Assembly (NCBI GenBank): GCA_017502425.1
Contig: JAFVVB010000122.1
Coordinates: 1 to 12,994, forward strand
DNA: 12,994 bases
From: Ruminococcus sp.
GTDB lineage: Bacteria > Bacillota > Clostridia > Oscillospirales > Acutalibacteraceae
Direction: 5' to 3'
Shown here in pieces: positions 1 through 6,355 of the stretch. Every line of letters begins with the position of its first letter. The first letter of the stretch is position 1. The position numbers and the translations under genes were made by a program. The notes under the pieces are model-generated. The model saw only the letters and a list, made by a program, of their open reading frames with translations. It was not told where the DNA came from and ran no database searches.

Positions 1-212
1 AATAAGATAATTACAAGCTAATTGTCGATTTTTATCTTCGTTAAAATTATCAATACGTTGAAAAAATGTTCAATTCTTTTAGTTAAAAATAGTAAAATAC
101 CGCCACTTTTTAATCATAATACACTAATTAATACTGATTTATATAATGTAATATACCAACTCGTTATATTCATAAAGCATCATAATGCTAACCCCTATTG
201 TTCCCTAAAAAG
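1..212. other. AT-rich stretch with no supported gene
   Basis: This stretch is strongly AT-rich. It lies beyond the terminator that closes the rpsF-ssb-rpsR operon. A plus-strand open frame runs through it from a TTG at 22, but it has no Shine-Dalgarno sequence, reads through the operon terminator into antisense rpsR, and has a low-complexity composition, so I do not call it. I see no RNA gene, repeat or confident promoter. Confidence 0.6.
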
Positions 213-243
213 CAAAAAAAAACGCCGAGGATATCCTCGGCGT
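213..243 (-). terminator. Intrinsic terminator of the rpsF-ssb-rpsR operon
   Basis: Positions 222-243 form a perfect 22-base palindrome (ACGCCGAGGA and its complement), giving a GC-rich hairpin. On the minus strand it is followed by a run of nine T (plus-strand A run at 214-222). There is no T run on the plus-strand side, so it acts in the minus direction only. It lies 13 bases beyond the rpsR stop codon. Confidence 0.92.
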
Positions 244-256
244 CTAATAACCAGAA

Positions 257-493
257 TTAGTCTGATGTATATGGGAGAAGAGCAAGGTGACGAGCACGCT
301 TGATAGCAACAGTTAAAGCTCTCTGGTGAGCTGCACATGTGCCAGTAACTCTTCTAGGTAAGATCTTAGCACGCTCTGACATATAGCGGCGAAGTCTTGC
401 GATATCTTTGTAGTCGATATTCTCAACCTTATCTACACAGAAGCCACATACTTTTCTACGAGCTTTTCTGTGGTTGTTTGGTCTATCAGCCAT
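257..493 (-). CDS. rpsR: 30S ribosomal protein S18
   Basis: S18 is a small-subunit protein that forms a heterodimer with S6 on the 16S rRNA platform. The 78-residue product has the normal length and the conserved core YKDIARLRRYMSERAKI followed by PRRVTGTCAAHQR. C16, C19, C53 and H56 sit where the cysteine-containing (C+) form of S18 carries its probable zinc ligands, so this looks like a metal-binding S18; that is inference from the residue pattern. The start at 493 has an AAAGGAG site nine bases upstream. It is the last gene of rpsF-ssb-rpsR, 39 bases after ssb, the arrangement common in Firmicutes. Confidence 0.97.
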   Translation of the reverse strand: MADRPNNHRKARRKVCGFCVDKVENIDYKDIARLRRYMSERAKILPRRVTGTCAAHQRALTVAIKRARHLALLPYTSD

Positions 494-532
494 TGTAGAT
501 TACTCCTTTCGAAATTTAGGAATAGGCGCTAA

Positions 533-988
533 TTAAAACGGAAGATCGTCATCAAGTGGCATTTCCTGGAAATCATCGACAGAACCGTTAGAATATGACG
601 GTGTTACAGGAGTAGCAGGAACCTGAGAGTAGTTATCTCTTACCTGAGAGTAAGAAGCACTCTGGTCTCTGCGTTCACCGGTAAATGATACGTTGTCAGC
701 GACAACCTCGATGACTGTACGGTTAGTGCCGTCTTTAGCCTGATACTGTCTTGACTGAAGCTGGCCGTCAACAGCGATTAAAGAACCTTTACCGAAATTA
801 CGGCATACGAACTCTGCTGTGTTTCTCCATGCTACAATGTCAAAAAAGTCAGCCTGACGCTCAGCGCCTGCTTTAACGTAAGAGCGGTCAACAGCAATAC
901 GGAATGAAGTAACGCTGATACCGCTTGTAGTAGTCTTAAGTTCAGGGTCAGAAACGAGTCTACCCATTAAAATAACTCTGTTCAACAT
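533..988 (-). CDS. ssb: Single-stranded DNA-binding protein
   Basis: SSB coats single-stranded DNA during replication, repair and recombination and recruits partners through its C-terminal tip. The 151-residue product begins with the OB-fold start MLNRVILMGRL and keeps the typical segments DFFDIVAWRN and VDGQLQSRQY (about residues 1-105). A Ser/Tyr/Pro/Gln-rich flexible linker follows, then an acidic tip ending DDDLPF, so both functional ends are intact. It is preceded by an AAAGGATG site. Its place between rpsF (51 bases upstream) and rpsR (39 bases downstream) is the usual Firmicute operon and identifies it as the housekeeping SSB and not a plasmid or phage copy. Confidence 0.97.
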   Translation of the reverse strand: MLNRVILMGRLVSDPELKTTTSGISVTSFRIAVDRSYVKAGAERQADFFDIVAWRNTAEFVCRNFGKGSLIAVDGQLQSRQYQAKDGTNRTVIEVVADNVSFTGERRDQSASYSQVRDNYSQVPATPVTPSYSNGSVDDFQEMPLDDDLPF

Positions 989-1039
989 AAAGTGTCATCC
1001 TTTCGTCCTCGGTTTACACCGAAAATGTGATTATTCGTC

Positions 1040-1390
1040 TTATTCAGCTGATTCTTCAGAAACAGCTTCTTTAGCTTCCTCGGCCTTTACTTCAGCATCG
1101 TCATCTTTTCTAATGATAAGAGAACGCATGATGCCGTCAGTAATCTTATATCTACGGTCGAGCTCTGCAGGGAAAGAAGCCTCTGACTCAAAGTTCATAA
1201 GAACGTAGTAGCCTTCAGATTCTTTGTTGATAAGATAAGCAAGCTTGCGCTTACCCCACTCGTCAACACTCTGCAAAGTAGCGTGCTTTTCGATGAGAGC
1301 CTTGAATTTCTCAATAAGAGCCTGGATACCTTCCTCGCCCTGTTTCATTGAGATAACCATGACTGTCTCATAGTTAGCCTTTACTGCCAT
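1040..1390 (-). CDS. rpsF: 30S ribosomal protein S6
   Basis: S6 is the partner of S18 in the 30S platform. The 116-residue product reads MAVKANYETVMVI and contains the family segments VDEWGKRKLAYLI and GYYVLMNFES, with an acidic C-terminal tail (AEEAKEAVSEESAE) common in bacterial S6. The frame stays open ten codons further upstream, but I start at 1390 because a strong AAGGAGGTG site lies seven bases before that ATG, inside the would-be extension. First gene of the rpsF-ssb-rpsR operon, with its own promoter at 1488-1515. Confidence 0.96.
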   Translation of the reverse strand: MAVKANYETVMVISMKQGEEGIQALIEKFKALIEKHATLQSVDEWGKRKLAYLINKESEGYYVLMNFESEASFPAELDRRYKITDGIMRSLIIRKDDDAEVKAEEAKEAVSEESAE

Positions 1391-1440
1391 TTGTTGCACC
1401 TCCTTCTGGACATTTGGCACCGTGTATCACGATGCAAGGA

Positions 1441-1487
1441 AAAATAAAAAACTCTGCTATGCGCAAACTTTCACACATAACAGAGTT
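1441..1487 (-). terminator. Terminator after the obgE-mrnC-yitT unit
   Basis: Read on the minus strand, 1487-1476 (AACTCTGTTATG) pairs with 1461-1450 (CATAGCAGAGTT) through 12 base pairs including one G-U wobble, around a 14-base loop, followed by a T-rich tail (TTTTTATTTTT). The G-U pair forms only in minus-strand RNA, which fits a minus-direction terminator. It starts 25 bases after the yitT stop. Its 5' arm lies under the start region of the rpsF promoter, so rpsF transcripts should lack most of that arm. Confidence 0.8.
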
Positions 1488-1515
1488 AGTATAACACAAA
1501 TACAGAAAATGTCAA
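1488..1515 (-). promoter_or_regulatory. Sigma-A promoter of rpsF-ssb-rpsR
   Basis: On the minus strand, TTGACA (1515-1510), a 16-bp spacer, then TATACT (1493-1488) with an upstream TG giving an extended -10 (TGTTATACT). The expected start is near 1481, giving a leader of about 90 bases. The -35 box overlaps the yitT stop codon (1514-1512). A second leader hairpin forms further on, with GCATCGTG pairing CACGGTGC around ATA (1437-1419), just before the rpsF ribosome binding site. The CCG trinucleotide expected in the S6:S18-binding leader motif is absent from the leader strand. Confidence 0.8.
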
Positions 1516-2378
1516 GAATTTTCTGACTGAGCAAAGCCATTACCACTAATAGTATTAGCGGTAGTAACAATAATAAACGCTTTATCGTCTACCAAATTAA
1601 CAAGTAAACGGGTTTTATGCACCTGAGATGGTCTTACGGCGCAAAGCAAAACCTTTTTATTGTCATTGTTATATGCACCATGAGCATCAAGCAAAGTGAC
1701 ACCTCGACCAATCTGTTCCATAATAGCAGCGGACAGCTCCTCGTACTTTTCAGTAACGATAAACATAAGCTTACCGTTATCATGAGCTACTCCATAGATA
1801 ACGGTGTCAATAACTTTAGTAGAAACAAATACTGTTATAACCGCATATAGAGCACTTTCGATACTATGGTAGACTAACGCAGCTGCTACAAAAATAACAG
1901 CATCAGCGCATAAAATAACCGTACCCATAGACACGTGTGGAAAATGCTTATGAATATTACGAGCTATGATATCGGTACCACCTGTTGTACCGCCACGATA
2001 GAATATGAAAGCAAGACCAACGCCTGACAGCAATCCACCAAAAAGCGCCGCAAGCAAAGTATCCCCTTCGTACTTATATGAAAAAGGTGCCATAACGTCA
2101 ATTATCAAGGAAACAAAAACTGTTGCAATAATCGTTTTTGTAAGAAAACGTTTACCGTTTTCAACAGCTCCCCAGATAAAAAGAGGTATGTTGAGAACTA
2201 AAATCATAACACCTATCGGCAATGAAAACAGATGGTTAAGCATAGTAGCAACACCCGTTAATCCACCGGGAGCAATATCGTTAGGTGATGTAAATGTGTT
2301 TACTGATGCAGCATAAAGCACAGCACCAACAAACATAATGAAATAATCAGTAATATTGGTTAATACTTTCTTTTTCAT
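1512..2378 (-). CDS. YitT-family membrane protein (DUF161 + DUF2179)
   Basis: The 288-residue product has the two-part layout of the YitT family. Residues 1 to about 195 hold five or six hydrophobic helices (for example FIMFVGAVLYAASVNTF and LLAALFGGLLSGVGLAFIFY), with the family-typical GGTTGGTDIIARNI loop. Residues about 205-285 form a soluble ferredoxin-like C-terminal domain (GKLMFIVTEKYEELSAAI; RGVTLLDAHGAY). The transported substrate and role are unknown for most members. Start chosen at 2378 because GAGGTG lies six bases upstream. It is three bases downstream of mrnC, so probably cotranscribed with obgE-mrnC. Confidence 0.88.
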   Translation of the reverse strand: MKKKVLTNITDYFIMFVGAVLYAASVNTFTSPNDIAPGGLTGVATMLNHLFSLPIGVMILVLNIPLFIWGAVENGKRFLTKTIIATVFVSLIIDVMAPFSYKYEGDTLLAALFGGLLSGVGLAFIFYRGGTTGGTDIIARNIHKHFPHVSMGTVILCADAVIFVAAALVYHSIESALYAVITVFVSTKVIDTVIYGVAHDNGKLMFIVTEKYEELSAAIMEQIGRGVTLLDAHGAYNNDNKKVLLCAVRPSQVHKTRLLVNLVDDKAFIIVTTANTISGNGFAQSENS

Positions 2379-2381
2379 ATC

Positions 2382-2783
2382 TTACACCTCACTATTATCT
2401 AGTATCAGCATAAACAATTCTTTTATCCTGTCGGTTTTTCCAGACAGGTAAAGATATCCAAAAAGAGCCTCAAGCCCAGTTGCACTGTGATAATCAGCTA
2501 ACGTAGAATGCTTTGACGCAGAATTGGTCTTAACATTTCTGCCTCGCTTATAAATAGCGCTCTCCTCTTCGTTTAGATAATCCAGAATTATCCTAGCACT
2601 ATCCGCCTGACTTTTACAGTTAACAAGTGTAACTTTCATTTTATTTAGTTCTTTGACGGGACGATTAGCCTGAGCAACCAGATACTGACGGACAAGCAAA
2701 TCGTATACAGAGTCACCAACGAAAGCCAAACTAAGTGGTGACAAAGAATGGATATCGGAATTAATATCTAACAGATTGCTCAT
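2382..2783 (-). CDS. mrnC: Mini-ribonuclease III
   Basis: Mini-III is an RNase III catalytic domain without the double-stranded RNA-binding domain; in Bacillus it matures 23S rRNA ends with help from L3. The 133-residue product matches the family length and holds the signature LAFVGDSVYDLLVR with the acidic residues D24 and D28, the basic loop KRGRNVKTNSASKHS (about 79-93) that contacts RNA, and the second signature ATGLEALFGYLYL with E105. It is three bases after obgE; its GTGGAG ribosome binding site overlaps the end of the obgE reading frame, which suggests coupled translation. Confidence 0.94.
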   Translation of the reverse strand: MSNLLDINSDIHSLSPLSLAFVGDSVYDLLVRQYLVAQANRPVKELNKMKVTLVNCKSQADSARIILDYLNEEESAIYKRGRNVKTNSASKHSTLADYHSATGLEALFGYLYLSGKTDRIKELFMLILDNSEV

Positions 2784-2786
2784 AGT

Positions 2787-4058
2787 TTACTCCACATATT
2801 CAAACTCAAGGTCATAAATAGAAACAGTGTCGCCTTCCTGCACACCAGCTTCTCTTAGTTTTTCGTAAACACCACTTGACTGGAGTACATTTTCAAAGAA
2901 TGTTAGACCGTCATAATCGTCAAAGTTAACGGTTCTTAGTGCTTTTAAGAGCCACTCACACTCAACAAAGTATACACCATCACATACTTTAATGCGTATT
3001 TCTTTGCTATTAACGGTAGAAAAGTCAATTTCAGGAGCAGGTTCAGCCTCGTATCGAGTGATAGGAGGAAGTTTAGAAAGCTCTTCTAAAATTTTATCAA
3101 GCAGAGGGTCAACATCCCAACGGATAGCAGCCATAATCGGGAAAAAGCTGTAACCCTTAGATTCTACATACTCTTTGAATTCATCAATCTGCTCATCAGT
3201 AGCAAGGTCGCATTTATTACCTGCTACTATCATAGGACGAGACGCGAGTTCTTCATTAAACTTCTTAAGTTCGTTATTGATGGTATCAAAATCTTCTTTA
3301 GGGTCTCTTCCTTCGCTACCTGCTACATCCACAACATGCACAAGTAATCGGCAACGCTCTACGTGACGTAAGAACTGGTGCCCAAGTCCTGCACCTTCCC
3401 ACGCACCTTCTATGATACCAGGAATATCAGCCATAACAAAAGAATTACCCTCACCCATCGATACTACACCTAAGGTAGGATTAATAGTAGTGAAGTGGTA
3501 GTTAGCGATCTGAGGTTTAGCGGCTGATACAACGGAAATCAAAGTGGATTTACCAACATTAGGGAAACCTACAAGACCTACGTCAGCTAAAAGCTTGAGC
3601 TCGAGTGTTACATCAAACTCTTCGCCAGGCATACCCGGTTTAGCAAAACGAGGTGTCTGACGTGTAGGAGTAGAAAAATGAGTATTACCCCATCCTCCTT
3701 TACCACCTTTAGCTACCACAACAGGCTCATCGGTAGATAAATCAGCCATAATTCGACCTGTTTCTGTTTCTTTTACAATAGTACCAACAGGAACTTTAAT
3801 GATGAGGTCTTCGGCTTTTCTGCCATATTTTCTGCCACCCTGACCGTTATTACCTTTTTTGGCTTCGAATTTTCGTTTATAACGGAAATCAACCAAAGTA
3901 GAAAGATTAGAATCAGCAACGAAGATAATATCGCCGCCTTTTCCGCCGTCACCTCCATCAGGGCCACCAGAAGCTACGTATTTTTCACGATGGAAAGAAA
4001 CGGCACCGTCTCCGCCGTCACCTGCTTTTATAGTAATTTTAGCAATATCTACAAACAT
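2787..4058 (-). CDS. obgE: GTPase ObgE/CgtA, ribosome assembly
   Basis: Obg is an essential GTPase that binds the 50S subunit in late assembly and links to stress signalling. The 423 residues show all three domains: the glycine-rich Obg fold (1 to about 158: AGDGGDGAVSFHREK, GGPDGGDGGKGGD), the G domain (G1 GFPNVGKST at 164-172, threonines 190-191 for G2, G3 DIPG at 211-214, G4 NKCD at 281-284), and the OCT domain (about 342-423, ending DLEFEYVE). Two positions differ from the usual consensus: W220 in EGAWEGAGLG, where most have Ser, and M309 in the G5 region (PIMAAIRWD), where most have Ser. Start at 4058 has GAGG upstream. It sits 15 bases after the small membrane protein gene. Confidence 0.96.
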   Translation of the reverse strand: MFVDIAKITIKAGDGGDGAVSFHREKYVASGGPDGGDGGKGGDIIFVADSNLSTLVDFRYKRKFEAKKGNNGQGGRKYGRKAEDLIIKVPVGTIVKETETGRIMADLSTDEPVVVAKGGKGGWGNTHFSTPTRQTPRFAKPGMPGEEFDVTLELKLLADVGLVGFPNVGKSTLISVVSAAKPQIANYHFTTINPTLGVVSMGEGNSFVMADIPGIIEGAWEGAGLGHQFLRHVERCRLLVHVVDVAGSEGRDPKEDFDTINNELKKFNEELASRPMIVAGNKCDLATDEQIDEFKEYVESKGYSFFPIMAAIRWDVDPLLDKILEELSKLPPITRYEAEPAPEIDFSTVNSKEIRIKVCDGVYFVECEWLLKALRTVNFDDYDGLTFFENVLQSSGVYEKLREAGVQEGDTVSIYDLEFEYVE

Positions 4059-4073
4059 AATAAAACCTCAATT

Positions 4074-4382
4074 TCAGTCTTCATGGTCTTTAAAAATGGC
4101 ATCAGGGTGCTCACTCTTTTCTGGTTTTGACGAAGCTTTTGTACTTTTAGCGGAAACATAAACACTAAAAATGAGTATCGCTACTAACACAGCAAACATA
4201 CAACCAGTCAGTAATCTTCCTGCACAAAAATTCACAACCGAGCAAACACACAGAACAACAGCCAGAATAACTGTAATAAAACTGACGCTGGTCTTTTTCA
4301 TAGGACCATAGACATCTTTAGCCTGATTAGCACTGGCTGCTACCGGTCTGTTTTTCATATAATCCTTCTCGTTATTTTCCAT
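4074..4382 (-). CDS. Small two-helix membrane protein, unknown function
   Basis: I do not recognise this gene. The 102-residue product has a polar N-terminus (about 35 residues), two hydrophobic helices (SFITVILAVVLCVCSVVNF, then LLTGCMFAVLVAILIFSVYV) joined by a short turn, and a charged Lys/Glu/His/Asp-rich C-terminus, so it is probably an inner-membrane hairpin with both ends on the same side. The frame is open nine codons further upstream to 4409, but that start overlaps the rpmA terminator and has no ribosome binding site, whereas AAAGGTAG lies about six bases before 4382. It stands between the L21/L27 operon and obgE, with only 15 bases before obgE, so it is probably cotranscribed with obgE. 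Confidence 0.75.
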   Translation of the reverse strand: MENNEKDYMKNRPVAASANQAKDVYGPMKKTSVSFITVILAVVLCVCSVVNFCAGRLLTGCMFAVLVAILIFSVYVSAKSTKASSKPEKSEHPDAIFKDHED

Positions 4383-4400
4383 GATAACTACCTTTCGTAT

Positions 4401-4430
4401 AAAAAACAAGGGCGGATAAAAATCCGCCCT
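4401..4430 (-). terminator. Terminator after rpmA
   Basis: Positions 4409-4417 and 4422-4430 pair perfectly over nine bases around an AAAA loop (minus strand: AGGGCGGAT, TTTT, ATCCGCCCT) and are followed on the minus strand by TTGTTTTTT. It starts six bases after the rpmA stop and separates the rplU-prp-rpmA operon from the obgE unit. No promoter is obvious between it and the next gene, so partial read-through may feed the downstream genes. Confidence 0.9.
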
Positions 4431-4436
4431 AAAAAA

Positions 4437-4721
4437 TTACTGCTCCACAGGATAAACGCTAGCGCGTTTTCTATCCTTGCCAACACGCTCAAAACGAACT
4501 ACGCCGTCAACTTTAGCAAAAAGAGAATCATCAGAGCCACGACCTACGTTCTGGCCTGGGTGAATGTGTGTACCTCTCTGCTTAACGAGGATGTTACCAG
4601 CAAGTACGAACTGACCGTCAGCACGCTTAACGCCAAGACGTTTAGACTCACTGTCACGACCGTTCTTAGTAGAACCCATACCTTTTTTATGAGCGAATAA
4701 CTGAATGTTTATTTTAAGCAT
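4437..4721 (-). CDS. rpmA: 50S ribosomal protein L27 (with N-terminal pro-sequence)
   Basis: L27 reaches into the peptidyl transferase centre with its N-terminal tail. The 94-residue product begins MLKINIQLFAHKKGMGST. The extension before HKKG is the Firmicute pro-sequence that the protease Prp removes after the FA pair, exposing the mature end; that cleavage is known from Staphylococcus and inferred here from the motif. The core (HIHPGQNVGRGSDDSLFA) is standard. A CGGAGGTG site precedes the start. It is four bases after prp, which encodes the processing enzyme. Confidence 0.97.
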   Translation of the reverse strand: MLKINIQLFAHKKGMGSTKNGRDSESKRLGVKRADGQFVLAGNILVKQRGTHIHPGQNVGRGSDDSLFAKVDGVVRFERVGKDRKRASVYPVEQ

Positions 4722-4725
4722 AACT

Positions 4726-5040
4726 TTACACCTCCGAAATAGTTACTGTAATATACTGTTTGTACTGCTCTGAAAGAGCAAGCATATGAAGCACAAAGCC
4801 CTTCATAATAGCAGAGCATTTATGTGCATCAGCGATATCGAGTTTCAGGTACATTTCACCATCGTTAACTCTGAGTTTAGGAGTAACTTTCAAGATATCG
4901 GTGACGGTATTAGCCGTCATATATGCTGCTGAGCTGACTGCTGAGCAAACAATATCCGAACCTTCTTCAGCAAAATCAGAATGACCGCTGATATAAAACC
5001 CTAAAACCGGTGAGGTACCAAAGAAATCGACTTTAATCAT
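4726..5040 (-). CDS. prp: Ribosomal-processing cysteine protease Prp (YsxB family)
   Basis: Prp cleaves the N-terminal extension of L27, which is essential for ribosome function in Firmicutes carrying that extension. The 104 residues hold the catalytic pair in the expected spacing: H20 in ISGHSDFAEEGSDIVCSAVS and C32 in the same segment. It lies between rplU and rpmA, its normal place, next to its substrate gene. No Shine-Dalgarno sequence is visible before the ATG (the sequence is the end of rplU, then TAATT, then ATG), so translation probably depends on coupling to rplU termination two bases upstream. This would keep the protease level below the ribosomal proteins. Confidence 0.94.
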   Translation of the reverse strand: MIKVDFFGTSPVLGFYISGHSDFAEEGSDIVCSAVSSAAYMTANTVTDILKVTPKLRVNDGEMYLKLDIADAHKCSAIMKGFVLHMLALSEQYKQYITVTISEV

Positions 5041-5042
5041 AA

Positions 5043-5351
5043 TTAGCCAACGATAGATTTGATCTCAACCTTAGTGTATGGCTGTCTGTGACCGAGCTTT
5101 CTCTTCTCGCCCTTCTTTGGCTTGTAAGTAGCAACTGTGATTTTCTTGCCCTTACCGCTCTTAACAACCTCACCTGTTACAGTAGCACCCTCAACATAAG
5201 GAGCACCAACTTTGAGACCGTCGTCAGTTGACAAAGCAACTACTTTGAAGTCAACTTTAGCGTTGTCCTCGGCGTTGAGCTTCTCAACGTAGATAACGTC
5301 ACCGTTAGCTACCTTGTACTGCTTACCGCCTGTTTCAATAACTGCGTACAT
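5043..5351 (-). CDS. rplU: 50S ribosomal protein L21
   Basis: L21 binds 23S rRNA and is an early large-subunit assembly protein. The 102-residue product starts MYAVIETGGKQYKV and ends in the family signature GHRQPYTKVEIKSI. An in-frame ATG three codons upstream (5360) is rejected because the AAAAAGGA site would directly touch it; the same site is nine bases from the ATG at 5351, a workable distance. First gene of the rplU-prp-rpmA operon, with a promoter at 5431-5459 and a leader of about 70 bases. Confidence 0.96.
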   Translation of the reverse strand: MYAVIETGGKQYKVANGDVIYVEKLNAEDNAKVDFKVVALSTDDGLKVGAPYVEGATVTGEVVKSGKGKKITVATYKPKKGEKRKLGHRQPYTKVEIKSIVG

Positions 5352-5360
5352 ATAATTCAT

Positions 5361-5424
5361 TCCTTTTTAATAGACTCGCTACTAGTGGGTGGAGAAAACT
5401 CACTTATGACCCACAATATGCGGC
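5361..5424 (-). promoter_or_regulatory. Putative L21-type leader RNA
   Basis: Between the rplU promoter and its start codon the minus-strand leader can fold into a hairpin: GTGGGT (5414-5409) pairs with ACCCAC (5390-5385), enclosing an internal GAG-TTTT-CTC mini-stem. Firmicute rplU genes often carry an autoregulatory leader in this position. I see the hairpin directly, but assignment to the known L21 leader family is inference and would need a covariance-model search. Confidence 0.5.
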
Positions 5425-5430
5425 TTATAT

Positions 5431-5459
5431 ACTATATCACAACGATTTTTCGTTGTCAA
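5431..5459 (-). promoter_or_regulatory. Sigma-A promoter of rplU-prp-rpmA
   Basis: On the minus strand: TTGACA (5459-5454), a 17-bp spacer, TATAGT (5436-5431), with TGA directly before the -10 giving an extended element. The start is expected near 5424. A 7-bp inverted repeat (ACAACGA, AAAA, TCGTTGT) covers the last bases of the -35 and most of the spacer, which could be an operator or chance. Confidence 0.85.
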
Positions 5460-5503
5460 TAATATTTTTGCTTATTTTTAAGGTAATACGTGCTTTTCAA
5501 AAA

Positions 5504-6355
5504 TCAAATGCCTTTTTGAAGTTTACATGCCTTTAATGTGTTTTTCATAAGCACTGCGATAGTCATAGGACCAACTCCGCCAGGCACAGGAGTGATATAA
5601 GAACACTTAGGTGCAACCGAATCGAAATCAACGTCACCGCAAAGCTTTCCGTTTTCATCTCTGTTCATACCGACATCGATTACTACCGCACCGTCCTTTA
5701 CCATATCAGCACCCACAAACTTAGCTTTACCGATAGCCGCTACTAAAACATCAGCTTTATTGGTTACATTCTTCAAATCAACTGTGCGGCTATGAGTAAT
5801 GGTAACTGTACCGTTTTTATGTAATAAAAGCATAGCCATAGGTTTACCTACGATATTAGATCTTCCGATAACAACGCAGTTTTTACCAGTTACGTCGATA
5901 TCATAATATGAAAGCATTTCCATAACTCCAGCAGGTGTACATGGTAAAAAGTCGTAGTCGCCAATCATTATCTTACCTACGTTAACAGCATGAAATGCAT
6001 CTACGTCTTTCTTATATGAAATAGCTTCAATAATAGCTTTTTCATCAAGGTGCTTTGGAAGTGGAAGCTGACATAAAATTCCGTTAACGTCTTCCCTTTC
6101 ATTAAGCTCTGTTACAAGTTCCATAAGCTCATCCTGAGTAGTATCAGCAGGTAATGCGTACTCAAGGCTCTTAAATCCTACGTATTCACATGCTTTCTTT
6201 TTATTATTAACATACACGCGAGATGCAGGATCATCACCGACGATGATTACTGCTAAAGTAACCTCTACGCCTTTTTCTTTTAAAACCTCAACCTCAGCCT
6301 TAACTGAATCTTTAACACTCTGGGATACTAATTTACCATCAATAATTTTATACAT
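5504..6355 (-). CDS. folD: Bifunctional methylenetetrahydrofolate dehydrogenase/cyclohydrolase
   Basis: FolD interconverts 5,10-methylene-, methenyl- and 10-formyl-tetrahydrofolate with NADP(H), supplying one-carbon units for purines and formyl-Met-tRNA. The 283 residues match the family length. Visible motifs are Y48 and catalytic K52 in SRVYVNNKKKACE, QLPLPKHL (96-103), the dinucleotide-binding GRSNIVGKPMAMLLL (164-178) and the C-terminal PVPGGVGPMT (256-265). The usual KDVDGFHP segment reads KDVDAFHA here. AGGAGG precedes the start. Its ATG lies inside the last codons of lgt (an eight-base overlap), so the two are translationally coupled. Confidence 0.97.
   Translation of the reverse strand: MYKIIDGKLVSQSVKDSVKAEVEVLKEKGVEVTLAVIIVGDDPASRVYVNNKKKACEYVGFKSLEYALPADTTQDELMELVTELNEREDVNGILCQLPLPKHLDEKAIIEAISYKKDVDAFHAVNVGKIMIGDYDFLPCTPAGVMEMLSYYDIDVTGKNCVVIGRSNIVGKPMAMLLLHKNGTVTITHSRTVDLKNVTNKADVLVAAIGKAKFVGADMVKDGAVVIDVGMNRDENGKLCGDVDFDSVAPKCSYITPVPGGVGPMTIAVLMKNTLKACKLQKGI

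Noticed and set aside
22..303. Plus-strand open frame of 93 codons at the left edge
   Set aside because: It starts at TTG without a ribosome binding site, runs through the rpsR operon terminator and ends antisense to rpsR; its composition is not protein-like.
1391..1420. Ten-codon N-terminal extension of S6
   Set aside because: The AAGGAGGTG ribosome binding site lies inside it, seven bases before the ATG at 1390.
5352..5360. Upstream ATG for L21 giving MNYMYAV
   Set aside because: The Shine-Dalgarno sequence would directly abut that ATG; its distance to the ATG at 5351 is normal.
5490..5525. Terminator at the end of folD
   Set aside because: TTCAAAAA and TTTTTGAA can pair across the stop codon, but the stem is entirely weak AT pairs and no proper T run follows, so I do not call it.
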